Made by a program: the position numbers and the translations under genes. Of a stretch of DNA of 12,605 nt, positions 5,586-12,158 are shown piece after piece (the first letter of the stretch is position 1; each line of letters starts with the position of its first letter). This stretch comes from Oscillospiraceae bacterium. Its GTDB lineage: Bacteria; Bacillota_A; Clostridia; Oscillospirales; Oscillospiraceae. Location of the stretch: the NCBI GenBank assembly GCA_016302005.1, contig JAEDOK010000041.1, forward strand, positions 1 to 12,605. The letters are read 5' to 3'. The notes under the pieces are model-generated. The model was not told where the DNA came from, did not search any database, and saw only the letters and a program-made list of their open reading frames with translations.

Positions 5586-7754
5586 TCAGGTTTCTTTCGG
5601 GAGGTCGCGCATGGTGAGGCTGATGCGCTTGCGCTTTTCATCGACCTCCAGCACTGCGACCTTGACGATATCGCCGACCGAGACGACCTCGGACGGGTGC
5701 TTGATATAGCGGTTACAGACGCGGGAGATATGCACCAGACCGTCCTGATGCACGCCGATATCGACAAATACGCCGAAATCAATGACATTGCGCACTGTGC
5801 CGGTCAGCACCATGCCGGGCTTTAAGTCCTTCATTTCCAGCACATCCGTGCGCAGGATCGGCGCGGGCAGTTCGTCGCGCGGGTCACGCCCAGGTTTACA
5901 TAATTCTTTGATGATATCCCGCAGGGTCGGAACGCCGACGCCGCATTCCTTTGCCGCCTGCTCCATGCCGAATGTTTCGGCACGCTTGGGCAGCTCCGCA
6001 AGCTTGCCGTCTGCGACATCTTGAAGGGTATAGCCGCACAGCGCAAGCAGCTTTTCCGCCGCGTCATAGGATTCGGGATGGACACCCGTGTTGTCCAAAA
6101 TCTGCTTGCTCTCCGGCACGCGGAGGAAGCCTGCCGCCTGCTCGTATGCCTTCGCGCCTAACTTCGGCACCTTTAAGACCTGCTTGCGGGCAGTGAATGC
6201 GCCGTTTTCCTCGCGGTAGGCGACGATATTCTTCGCCGTTGTGGCATTCAGACCGGAAACTCTGCGCAGGAGGGAGGCGGAGGCAGTGTTGAGATCAACG
6301 CCGACCGCGTTGACGCAGTCCTCGACTACGCCGCCGAGGGCTTCATCAAGACGCTTTTCAGGCAGATCATGCTGGTATTGCCCGACACCGATGGCCTTCG
6401 GGTCGATCTTCACCAGCTCCGCCAGCGGATCCTGCATTCTTCTTGCGATGGACACCGCACTGCGGAGATTGACATCATACTGCGGGAACTCCTCCGCGGC
6501 AAGCGGCGAAGCGGAATAGACCGACGCGCCGGCCTCGGAGACGATCATGTAGGAAACGCCCGATACCTTACCCAGCAGCTCGCAGACGGTACTCTCCGTC
6601 TCGCGGGAGGCGGTGCCGTTGCCGATGGCGATGTGCTCGATGCCGTGCTTACGGATCAGGGCGGCAAGCTTCGCAATCGCCTCGTCGCGCTTGGCTTTGG
6701 AAAAGGTTGGGTAGACTACGGCAGTGTCCAGCACCTTACCCGTGGCATCCACGACGGCGACCTTGCAGCCGTGGCTGTAGCCGGGGTCAAGTCCCATGGT
6801 CACATGCCCCTTGACCGGCGGCTGCATCAGCAGCGGGCGCAGATTGAGAGCAAAATTATGAATTGCGCCCTCATTGGCGTCGTCCGTCAGAGTGGTGCGC
6901 AGTTCGCGCTCCATGCTCGGCGCGATCAGACGGTCATAGGCATCCTCAGCGGCACTGCGGACAAAGGCGGTCGCGCTGCTGCCCGGGATCAGGACGGCGC
7001 GGCGCACGCAGATGAGCGCCTGCTCACGGTCAACTTCAATCGAAGCCTTCAAGAAGCCCTCCCGCTCGCCGCGGTTGATCGCCAAAACCTGATGCCCCTG
7101 TAATTTGGAAAGCGGCTGAGAAAAGTCATAGTAGAGCTGATAGACGGAGGTCTCCTCCTCTTTTCCCTTGGCGGCGGTCGTGCGCATGAGTGCCATCCGC
7201 TGCATGACTGAGCGCAGCGCCTTCCGAATGGCGGCATCATCCGAGATCATCTCCGCGACGATGTCTGACGCGCCCGCGAGTGCTTCCTCGATGGTATTCA
7301 CGCCAAGCTCTAGGTTAACATAATCTTGCGCCAATTCCTCGGGCATGGGCAGGTCGCGCTCCTGCGCGAAGAGCTTCAACGCCAGCGGCTCCAAGCCCTT
7401 TTCCTTCGCCACGGTCGCACGGGTACGGCGCTTGGGCTTATAGGGACGGTAGAGATCCTCCAATTCCGAAAGGGTCACGGCGCTGTCAATGGCGGCGGAA
7501 AGCTCGTCCGTCAGCTTGTCCTGCGCGGCGATGGACTTGCGAATTTCCTCACGGCGTTGCGCAAGATTCCGTAGATATTGCAGACGGTCTGCGAGGGTGC
7601 GCAGGGTAGTGTCGTCCATTGCACCGTGCAGCTCCTTGCGGTAGCGGGCGATAAAGGGGATGGTATTCCCCTCGTCAAGCAGCTTCACGACATTTTTGAC
7701 ATATTGCAGCGGCTTGTTCAGCTCAGCCGCGACAGTTTGCAGCAGTTCTTCCAT
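5586..7754 (-). CDS. tex: Tex family S1 RNA-binding transcription accessory protein
   Basis: The 722-residue protein has the full Tex layout and length (about 720 in Bacillus YdcI). The N-terminal helical domain includes IPFIARYRKELHGAMDD and LEDLYRPYKPKRRT. A YqgF/RuvX-like RNase H fold starts near residue 318 (MGLDPGYSHGCKVAVVD) and contains AIGNGTASRETE. Tandem helix-hairpin-helix elements lie around 450-560 (YQHDLPEKRLDEAL, AVGVDLNTAS, VSGLNATTAKNIVAYR). A C-terminal S1 domain is at about 647-722. Tex binds nucleic acid and RNA polymerase-associated transcripts; it is cytoplasmic and broadly conserved, with a poorly defined role in transcription and stress or toxin expression. The start at 7754 was chosen because GGAGG precedes the ATG by 4 nt and the domain begins there. 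The open frame runs further upstream to 7949, but that would cross the divergent promoter and the DUF1653 gene. Confidence 0.96.
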   Translation of the reverse strand: MEELLQTVAAELNKPLQYVKNVVKLLDEGNTIPFIARYRKELHGAMDDTTLRTLADRLQYLRNLAQRREEIRKSIAAQDKLTDELSAAIDSAVTLSELEDLYRPYKPKRRTRATVAKEKGLEPLALKLFAQERDLPMPEELAQDYVNLELGVNTIEEALAGASDIVAEMISDDAAIRKALRSVMQRMALMRTTAAKGKEEETSVYQLYYDFSQPLSKLQGHQVLAINRGEREGFLKASIEVDREQALICVRRAVLIPGSSATAFVRSAAEDAYDRLIAPSMERELRTTLTDDANEGAIHNFALNLRPLLMQPPVKGHVTMGLDPGYSHGCKVAVVDATGKVLDTAVVYPTFSKAKRDEAIAKLAALIRKHGIEHIAIGNGTASRETESTVCELLGKVSGVSYMIVSEAGASVYSASPLAAEEFPQYDVNLRSAVSIARRMQDPLAELVKIDPKAIGVGQYQHDLPEKRLDEALGGVVEDCVNAVGVDLNTASASLLRRVSGLNATTAKNIVAYREENGAFTARKQVLKVPKLGAKAYEQAAGFLRVPESKQILDNTGVHPESYDAAEKLLALCGYTLQDVADGKLAELPKRAETFGMEQAAKECGVGVPTLRDIIKELCKPGRDPRDELPAPILRTDVLEMKDLKPGMVLTGTVRNVIDFGVFVDIGVHQDGLVHISRVCNRYIKHPSEVVSVGDIVKVAVLEVDEKRKRISLTMRDLPKET

Positions 7755-7791
7755 AGTGCCTCCGTGATTGTTATCAGATAAGTTGAAATAT

Positions 7792-7800
7792 AGTATACCA
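7792..7800 (-). promoter_or_regulatory. Extended -10 promoter of tex
   Basis: On the minus strand TGGTATACT (7800-7792) is an extended -10 element (TGn followed by TATACT, 5/6 to consensus). The -35 region is poor, as is usual for extended -10 promoters. Predicted transcription start is near 7785, about 30 nt before the ATG. Confidence 0.55.
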
Positions 7801-7828
7801 CAATTCCCCGGGAAAGAAAAGAAAAAAC

Positions 7829-7857
7829 TTGCATCGAAGCTTACATGCTGGTATCCT
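7829..7857 (+). promoter_or_regulatory. Weak candidate promoter of the DUF1653 gene
   Basis: TTGCAT (7829-7834) and TATCCT (7852-7857) are spaced 17 bp apart. Match to consensus is modest (3/6 and 4/6). The predicted start near 7864 would coincide with the ribosome binding site, as in several other genes here. Confidence 0.3.
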
Positions 7858-7877
7858 ATGGACAGGAGGGATGCAAT

Positions 7878-8087
7878 ATGGAGATCAAACCGGGAAGATA
7901 CCGCCATTTTAAGGGCAATGAATATGAGGTGCTGTATACCGCGCGGCATTCGGAGACGCTGGAAGAGATGGTCGTCTATCGTGCGCTCTACGGCGAACGG
8001 GGCATTTGGGTGCGTCCGGCATCCATGTGGAATGAGATGGTCGAGCGCGACGGCAAAACCTACCGGCGCTTTACGAAGATCGAATAA
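7878..8087 (+). CDS. DUF1653 family small protein
   Basis: The 69-residue protein matches the DUF1653 pattern along its full length: an opening PGRYRHFKGNEYEVL, then ARHSETLEEMVVYRALYG, then WVRPASMWNEMVERDGK and a final RF. The family is a small beta-rich domain common in bacteria; its function is unknown. The ATG at 7878 has AGGAGG (7864-7869) 8 nt upstream; an earlier in-frame ATG at 7845 has no ribosome binding site and lies upstream of the predicted promoter. It is divergent from tex and is followed by a repeat-rich intergenic region with no clear terminator of its own. Confidence 0.9.
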   Translation: MEIKPGRYRHFKGNEYEVLYTARHSETLEEMVVYRALYGERGIWVRPASMWNEMVERDGKTYRRFTKIE

Positions 8088-8107
8088 TCCAAACGCCGGA
8101 GAGCCAT

Positions 8108-8191
8108 GTAGACCGGGGACATGTCCCCGCCGACCGCGTAAGCGGCAGACGATATGTGCTGCCTGGCTCGTATACAGTCGGCAGTTCCTAC
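8108..8191. repeat. Diverged second copy of the palindromic repeat
   Basis: The left end (8108-8131) matches the 24-bp end of the 5420-5526 element with two substitutions, keeping the GGGGACATGTCCCCG core. It continues GACCGCGTAAGCGGC, which is the reverse complement of interior sequence next to the right end of the first copy with one inserted base. The interior then diverges, and the likely far end is CTAC at 8188-8191. The copy is inverted relative to the first. Confidence 0.6.
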
Positions 8192-8194
8192 AAG

Positions 8195-8282
8195 AGATTG
8201 CCGCGTCGCTGCGCTCCTCGCAATGACCCGGGGAAGGCTACCCTCATTTGTCATTGCGAGGAGCGCAGCGACGTGGCAATCT
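8195..8282. repeat. Inverted pair of a dispersed 33-bp repeat
   Basis: Arms 8195-8227 and 8250-8282 are reverse complements over 33 bp with one mismatch (GCGGC versus GTGGC), separated by 22 bp. The right arm contains TCATTGCGAGGAGCGCAGCG, a dispersed intergenic repeat seen in many bacteria (from memory, not searched). As RNA it would form a very stable hairpin. It directly abuts the palindromic repeat on its left. Confidence 0.8.
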
Positions 8283-8320
8283 ACTGCTTGATTTTTTCTA
8301 CTTCGTACGCAGCCATGGCG

Positions 8321-8337
8321 GCAGGGACGTCCCCTTC
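8321..8337. repeat. Possible relic of the palindromic repeat
   Basis: GCAGGGACGTCCCCTTCC includes GGGACGTCCC, resembling the core of the palindromic repeat with the central AT lost. The match is short and could be chance. The rest of 8283-8350 holds nothing recognisable. Confidence 0.3.
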
Positions 8338-8350
8338 CAACAATATGATG

Positions 8351-8379
8351 AAACCTGACGGCGTTTTGCCGTCAGGTTT
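8351..8379 (-). terminator. Hairpin terminator of the pgsA operon
   Basis: AAACCTGACGGC (8351-8362) pairs with GCCGTCAGGTTT (8368-8379), a perfect 12-bp stem with a 5-base loop, ending 1 bp past the zinc-ribbon stop codon. On the minus strand the following T-run is short (TTT then CATCAT), so termination may be incomplete, but the position fits. Confidence 0.65.
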
Positions 8380-8380
8380 G

Positions 8381-8569
8381 TTACATTCTTCTTAAAAAGA
8401 TTTCTCCGCAGCGGCGGCAGACAACCTTGGTCTGCCCGTGGCTAACGGGGATCGACTGCACCGCTTTGCATGCGGGACAGCGGACATAACGCTTTTGTGA
8501 GCCGTAACGCAGGCGGTTGCCGATCCGCTCGCGGCGTTCCACCCAGAACTCCAAAAAACGCCGTCTCAT
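8381..8569 (-). CDS. Small zinc-ribbon protein
   Basis: The 62-residue basic protein has a CPAC (C31, C34) and a CRRC (C51, C54) pair separated by 16 residues, which is a classic four-cysteine zinc ribbon. An arginine-rich N-terminal helix precedes it. No catalytic motif or membrane segment is present. The ATG overlaps the pgsA stop codon (ATGA), so translation is probably coupled and the gene is the last of the pgsA operon. The function is unknown; nucleic-acid or protein binding are both possible. Reality of the gene rests on the paired cysteines, the stop-start overlap and the hairpin just after the stop. Confidence 0.75.
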   Translation of the reverse strand: MRRRFLEFWVERRERIGNRLRYGSQKRYVRCPACKAVQSIPVSHGQTKVVCRRCGEIFLRRM

Positions 8570-9183
8570 GCGTTCTCCCGCGGCTCCTTTGCGCGGGCAT
8601 CACGCAGGATCCTTGCGAAATAGATAAAATACTTGACAAAGGACAGCAGAACCAGCGCAGAGATCACGATTGCGTCGATCAGAACAAACAGAGAGGGAAC
8701 AGGGGAGCCGATTACGACCTCCCAAAGAATGAGAATGCCCATCGAAAGGTAAATCACGACGGTGCAGAGCTTGCCGTACCAGCCGGCACTGTAGACCTTG
8801 CGCGTGCGATGCAGCGCTATCAGCGTCAGAATGCCGATGGTAATCTCCTTGAAGACCAAAATGCCGACGACCCACCAGTATTTCATCGGCATCAGGCATA
8901 AAAGCACCGCGATCTGTGTCAGCTTGTCAGCAACGGGGTCAATTGCCTTGCCGAAATCGGAGACAAGGTGGAAGGTGCGGGCAATCCAGCCGTCGATCAC
9001 ATCGGTTGCACCGGACAGGACAAGGACGCCGAACGCGCCCCAATACTGCCCACGGTCGTAAAGAAAGACGATCAGCGGGATCAGTAATAAGCGGAAAAAG
9101 CTCAACATATTCGGCAGGGTAAAGATGCGGTCGGTATCCGCACGCTGTGCTTTTTCAATTTTTGCTCTTTCTTCTTCACTCAT
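8566..9183 (-). CDS. pgsA: CDP-alcohol phosphatidyltransferase, probably phosphatidylglycerophosphate synthase
   Basis: PgsA makes phosphatidylglycerophosphate from CDP-diacylglycerol and glycerol-3-phosphate at the cytoplasmic membrane, the first committed step to phosphatidylglycerol and cardiolipin. The 205-residue protein carries the complete family motif D-x2-DG-x2-AR-x8-G-x3-D-x3-D (D61, D64, G65, A68, R69, G78, D82, D86), with all four metal-binding aspartates. Several membrane helices surround it. The opening TLPNMLSFFRLLLIP is typical of bacterial PgsA. The extra charged N-terminus (about 20 residues) is slightly longer than usual. The ATG at 9183 overlaps the end of the upstream gene by 8 bp and has GGAGG about 9 nt before it within that gene. 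Other CDP-alcohol transferases (cardiolipin or phosphatidylserine synthases) share the motif, so the exact acceptor is inferred. Confidence 0.9.
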   Translation of the reverse strand: MSEEERAKIEKAQRADTDRIFTLPNMLSFFRLLLIPLIVFLYDRGQYWGAFGVLVLSGATDVIDGWIARTFHLVSDFGKAIDPVADKLTQIAVLLCLMPMKYWWVVGILVFKEITIGILTLIALHRTRKVYSAGWYGKLCTVVIYLSMGILILWEVVIGSPVPSLFVLIDAIVISALVLLSFVKYFIYFARILRDARAKEPRENA

Positions 9184-10030
9184 TTTGTGCAGCCTCCTCG
9201 TCCTTTGCGTCCGCTACGGGCGCGAAATATTCCACCATTTTAGAGCGGTGCTTTCTCTTTTGCCGGAAAAATCCGCCGACGCTGAAAACCAAAGCGCCGA
9301 TCATATTGACGATCAGATCCTCCATCGTGTCGTACAGCCCGATATCGAGGTAGCCGCCCAAGCCGAGACTCTCGCCGTTGACGGCTGCGTCCGTAATGCC
9401 CGAGATCGTGATCGGAATGTTGCTCCGCGTGGGATCGAGCGTGACGGAGGTAATGCTGTGCAGCACGGTATCCTTCTGCATGTCTTTCGTCAAGAGGTTA
9501 TCTATCGAGAATTCAAGAATCTCCCAAAGTGCGCCGATGGTCATGGAGAAACAAAAAGCGACAACTGCGAGAAATACGGGGGAGAGGCGGAAGCTGATGC
9601 GTTTATCGCTGTTGAGGATGTCTGCCATTGAGTAGCCGACTGCCGCATAGATAAAGCCGCTGATTGTGTGCAGTGCCTTATCCCAAAACGGGACGGTGAC
9701 ATAGAAACACGCGATCTCGCCTAAAATTTCGGAGGCGAAGATGAACACAACGACGGTAATTTCCAGCGCCGTGGGCAGATGCATTTCAAGCTTTCGCTCG
9801 ACGATCGAGGGAAGATAGAGCAGAAGCAGGGAGAGCAGACAGGTGAAGACGTTCTCTGTCCTGCCCGCAAACAGCGAGCGCACCATCACTGCGAGAATCA
9901 GCACGCGAATGACTGCGTAGGTGATCAGTGTGGCGCGGCTCTTGCGTTTGAGCCGCCGTTGAAGGTCTTGTTTTCGAAGCTCCCGCTTTTCTTTGCGGGT
10001 GCGTTTTCCTTTCATCTGCATCACCGGCAC
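9176..10030 (-). CDS. DUF2238 / YjdF-like integral membrane protein
   Basis: The 284-residue protein begins with a very basic, probably cytoplasmic tail (residues 7-33) followed by about six or seven membrane segments (about 34-55, 61-77, 88-110, 120-138, 150-168, 238-254). Conserved-looking polar motifs at membrane edges are FWDKALH (115-121), LWEILEF (168-174) and DTMEDLIVNMIGA (234-246), which resemble the DUF2238/YjdF family pattern. The function is unknown. It is first in an operon with pgsA (8-bp overlap) and the zinc-ribbon gene. A GTG start at 10030 is preferred: AGGAAGG ends 5 nt upstream of it, whereas the alternative ATG at 10021 is 14 nt away. Family assignment is from motif memory and is moderately sure; that it is a polytopic membrane protein is clear. 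Confidence 0.75.
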   Translation of the reverse strand: MPVMQMKGKRTRKEKRELRKQDLQRRLKRKSRATLITYAVIRVLILAVMVRSLFAGRTENVFTCLLSLLLLYLPSIVERKLEMHLPTALEITVVVFIFASEILGEIACFYVTVPFWDKALHTISGFIYAAVGYSMADILNSDKRISFRLSPVFLAVVAFCFSMTIGALWEILEFSIDNLLTKDMQKDTVLHSITSVTLDPTRSNIPITISGITDAAVNGESLGLGGYLDIGLYDTMEDLIVNMIGALVFSVGGFFRQKRKHRSKMVEYFAPVADAKDEEAAQNE

Positions 10031-10052
10031 CGTTTCCTTCCTGTTTATTTAG

Positions 10053-10058
10053 AGTATA
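10053..10058 (-). promoter_or_regulatory. Candidate -10 of the DUF2238-pgsA operon
   Basis: TATACT lies at 10058-10053 on the minus strand, 10 bp before the AGGAAGG ribosome binding site. The only TTGATA elements upstream are spaced 9 and 20 bp from it, so there is no well-placed -35; an activator could be needed. Confidence 0.45.
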
Positions 10059-10067
10059 GTCATGAAT

Positions 10068-10085
10068 TATCAACTCAATATCAAC
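10068..10085. promoter_or_regulatory. Direct-repeat operator candidate
   Basis: TATCAAC occurs at 10068-10074 and again at 10079-10085, an 11-bp period. An inverted ATCAAC (as GTTGAT) is at 10102-10107. OmpR/PhoB-family regulators typically bind head-to-tail sites spaced 10-11 bp, and one such regulator gene starts at 10165. The repeat falls upstream of the regulator's promoter and in the -35 region of the divergent operon. Confidence 0.4.
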
Positions 10086-10133
10086 GGGACAATAAATTTT
10101 TGTTGATTTTTCCTTTCCATCCGCGCGATGCTA

Positions 10134-10142
10134 TGGTATACT
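10134..10142 (+). promoter_or_regulatory. Extended -10 promoter of the two-component operon
   Basis: TGGTATACT is an extended -10 element, identical to the tex one. A weak -35 TTTCCA (10114-10119) is 17 bp upstream. The predicted start near 10149 precedes the GAGGTGA ribosome binding site (10151-10157) by a few bases. Confidence 0.6.
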
Positions 10143-10164
10143 GAACAGCAGAGGTGAAAACACA

Positions 10165-10842
10165 ATGTTCAAGATCTTAGTCGCGGAGGACGACGCGGAG
10201 CTGCAGCAGCTTTTTTGCCGTGTGCTGACAAGAAACGGCTTTCATGCCATCGGCGTGTCCGACGGCGCAGAGGCACTTGAGGCGCTCGAGCATGAGTATA
10301 TCGACCTGGTCATTTCGGACATCATGATGCCGCGGATGGATGGCTATGCGCTCGTGCGTTCCCTGCGGGATGCGGGCAATCAGCTCCCTGTGCTGATGAT
10401 CACCGCAAAGGACAGCTTTCAGGATATGCAGTTTGGCTTTATCGCCGGTGCGGACGATTATATGGTCAAGCCGATCAATGTCAATGAGCTTGTCCTGCGA
10501 GTCAATGCCCTTCTCCGCAGAGCGCAGATCGTCGCGGAGCGGCGGCAGAGCATCGGCGGCACGACCTTTGAATATGACTCCTTCTCCGTCCGCAGCGGGC
10601 GCACGGAGACAATTCTTCCGCAGAAGGAATTCCTGCTTTTATATAAGCTCATCTCGTCGCCCAACCATATTTTTACGCGCCAGCAGCTCATGGACGACAT
10701 TTGGGGCGTGGAGTCTCAAACCGAGGCGCGCACGGTTGACGTGCATATCAACCGCCTGCGCGACCGCTTCCGAAACAATCCGGATTTCGAGATCGTCACC
10801 GTGCGCGGCATCGGCTATAAGGCGGTGAAGCGGCATGAATGA
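10165..10842 (+). CDS. OmpR/PhoB-family response regulator
   Basis: The 225-residue protein has a receiver domain (about 1-115) and a winged-helix DNA-binding domain (about 130-222). Receiver residues are complete: acidic pair D9/D10, phosphoacceptor D52 in VISDIMMP, switch T80 and conserved K102 in MVKP. The winged helix shows PQKEFLLLYKL, IFTRQQLMDDIWG, TVDVHINRLRDRF and VRGIGYKA. On phosphorylation by its partner it should dimerise and bind tandem sites. The ATG at 10165 has GAGGTGA 7 nt upstream. It overlaps the start of the kinase gene by 8 bp, so the two are translationally coupled. The target genes are unknown; a repeat in its own upstream region suggests self-control and possibly control of the divergent pgsA operon. 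Confidence 0.95.
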   Translation: MFKILVAEDDAELQQLFCRVLTRNGFHAIGVSDGAEALEALEHEYIDLVISDIMMPRMDGYALVRSLRDAGNQLPVLMITAKDSFQDMQFGFIAGADDYMVKPINVNELVLRVNALLRRAQIVAERRQSIGGTTFEYDSFSVRSGRTETILPQKEFLLLYKLISSPNHIFTRQQLMDDIWGVESQTEARTVDVHINRLRDRFRNNPDFEIVTVRGIGYKAVKRHE

Positions 10843-11860
10843 GAAGCTCTCGCCGCGTATGCGGACGTATTATTATCTGATCATCTTCATTATCATTCTT
10901 TTTTCCGCCGGCATGGTCGCAGGCATGCTGTTCCTGCTCGATGCGCTTGGTGTGGTCTATCAACTCAGCTTTTCTATGCTTGTTTCCCTGTTCGTCGTGG
11001 CGGCGGTCGCGGCGGCACTGATGAGCTATTTTATCGGCAGACGCATCCTTGCACCCATGGTCAAGCTCAGCAAGGCATCCAAGGAGGTCGCGCGAGGCAA
11101 TTTTGATATCGCCGTCAGCGATTCCAGCAAGCTGGAGGAGGTGCAGACGACTTTCCGCAATTTTAACGCCATGGTGCGTGAGCTGAACAGTATCTCAACC
11201 TTAAGCAATGATTTTGTGGCAAATGTCTCGCACGAATTTAAAACACCCTTGACCGCCATCGAGGGCTATGCCATGCTTTTGCAGGAGCCTGCGCTTACGC
11301 CGGAGGAACGGGGGGAGTATCTGGACAAGATTCTTTATAATACCCACCGTCTGACCGATCTTGTCGGCAGTATTCTGATGCTTTCAAAGATCGAGAGTAA
11401 GTCGCTTGCCGAGCAGTACAACGACTTCCGCTTGGATGAACAGATTCGGCAGGCGGTCGTGTCGCTTGAATCGGCGTGGGCGGAGAAGGATATCGTCTTT
11501 AATGTAGACTTGGACGAGGTCACATTGAACGGCTGCGAGGCGCTGCTGATGCATGTCTGGACGAATCTGATCTCGAACGCCGTCAAGTTCAGCGAGCGCG
11601 GGCAGACGATCGAGATCCGCCTGCTCGATCAGAAGGAATGTGTTGTTGTCAGCATCACCGACCATGGCTGCGGCATGACGCAGGAGGTGCAGGAGCGCAT
11701 CTTCGAAAAATTTTATCAGGGCGACGCGTCCCATAAGGCACTTGGCAACGGACTGGGCTTATCCCTGGTTAAGCGCATCGTCGAGCTTTCCGACGGACTG
11801 ATCGAGGTCGTCAGTAAGCCAAACAAAGGCTCGACCTTCCGTGTCATTCTACCCAAATAA
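10835..11860 (+). CDS. Sensor histidine kinase, partner of the upstream regulator
   Basis: The 341-residue membrane kinase has two transmembrane helices (about 13-35 and 44-67) joined by a loop of under ten residues. A HAMP linker (about 68-120) follows, then a HisKA dimerisation domain with H133 (ANVSHEFKTPLTAIEGY) and a HATPase domain. ATP-binding motifs are all present: N-box NLISNAVKF (N244, N248), G1 DHGCGM (276-281), F-box IFEKFY (289-294) and G2 GNGLGLS (304-310). Because there is almost no extracellular part, it fits the intramembrane-sensing kinases, which detect membrane stress or work through an accessory membrane protein. The ligand is unknown. The start overlaps the regulator gene by 8 bp, with GGCGGTGA nearby as ribosome binding site. 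Confidence 0.95.
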   Translation: MNEKLSPRMRTYYYLIIFIIILFSAGMVAGMLFLLDALGVVYQLSFSMLVSLFVVAAVAAALMSYFIGRRILAPMVKLSKASKEVARGNFDIAVSDSSKLEEVQTTFRNFNAMVRELNSISTLSNDFVANVSHEFKTPLTAIEGYAMLLQEPALTPEERGEYLDKILYNTHRLTDLVGSILMLSKIESKSLAEQYNDFRLDEQIRQAVVSLESAWAEKDIVFNVDLDEVTLNGCEALLMHVWTNLISNAVKFSERGQTIEIRLLDQKECVVVSITDHGCGMTQEVQERIFEKFYQGDASHKALGNGLGLSLVKRIVELSDGLIEVVSKPNKGSTFRVILPK

Positions 11861-11862
11861 GA

Positions 11863-11893
11863 TATTCCTGCCCGCAGACTGCGGGCAGGAATA
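11863..11893 (+). terminator. Strong hairpin after the kinase gene, without a U-run
   Basis: TATTCCTGCCCGCA (11863-11876) pairs with TGCGGGCAGGAATA (11880-11893), a perfect 14-bp stem with a 3-base loop, starting 2 bp past the kinase stop. On the plus strand it is followed by AGAAAAAAG rather than T residues, so it is an atypical terminator; it may also protect the mRNA 3' end. Confidence 0.55.
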
Positions 11894-11924
11894 AGAAAAA
11901 AGTCGGAAATTTTGAAAAAAAGAG

Positions 11925-11953
11925 TTGACAGATGGGATATCCCTTGCTATAAT
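11925..11953 (+). promoter_or_regulatory. Consensus promoter of tRNA-Thr
   Basis: TTGACA (11925-11930) and TATAAT (11948-11953) are both perfect, spaced 17 bp, and the -10 is preceded by TGC (extended -10). Predicted transcription start is near 11960, about 12 nt before the mature tRNA. Confidence 0.92.
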
Positions 11954-11971
11954 ATCAGAGCTGTCCGAAAT

Positions 11972-12047
<76 letters not shown>

Positions 12048-12050
12048 TGA

Positions 12051-12077
12051 AAAAAGCCTTGATTTTCAAGGCTTTTT
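12051..12077 (+). terminator. tRNA-Thr terminator
   Basis: AAAAAGCCTTGA (12051-12062) pairs with TCAAGGCTTTTT (12066-12077) around a TTT loop, a 12-bp stem ending in T5, starting 3 bp past the encoded CCA. Confidence 0.9.
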
Positions 12078-12098
12078 CGCATTTTAAGGCAAAATTAT

Positions 12099-12155
12099 AT
12101 CCCGCTCCAAAATGCCATTTAGCTACTATTTGGCTACTGGAGCGGGATTTTTTTG
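12099..12155. terminator. Hairpin between tRNA and integrase, enclosing a tandem repeat
   Basis: ATCCCGCTCCA (12099-12109) pairs with TGGAGCGGGAT (12138-12148), followed on the plus strand by T7. The minus strand gives a weaker ATAATTTT tail, so it could also end the integrase transcript. The 28-nt loop holds most of a tandem pair of 11-mers (ATTTAGCTACT then ATTTGGCTACT). Confidence 0.6.
12117..12138 (+). repeat. Tandem 11-bp repeat near the integrase, possible arm or core site
   Basis: ATTTAGCTACT (12117-12127) is followed directly by ATTTGGCTACT (12128-12138), differing at one base. Short tandem direct repeats near an int gene and an attachment end are typical of integrase arm-binding sites. 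Alternatively it is just the loop of the surrounding hairpin. Confidence 0.4.
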
Positions 12156-12158
12156 TTT

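Noticed and set aside
6369..7103. 244-residue plus-strand ORF inside tex
   Set aside because: Antisense shadow of a conserved gene; no recognisable domain or ribosome binding site.
7755..7949. N-terminal extension of Tex to 787 residues
   Set aside because: It would cross the tex promoter and overlap the DUF1653 gene; the 722-residue start has a ribosome binding site and normal family length.
8060..8254. Minus-strand ORF with an ARSAATRQS peptide
   Set aside because: The peptide is translation of the dispersed 33-bp repeat and the palindromic repeat; there is no ribosome binding site and it overlaps the end of the DUF1653 gene.
8108..8340. Clustered repeats as a CRISPR array
   Set aside because: The repeats are inverted, of different families and irregularly spaced; there are no regular spacers and no cas genes.
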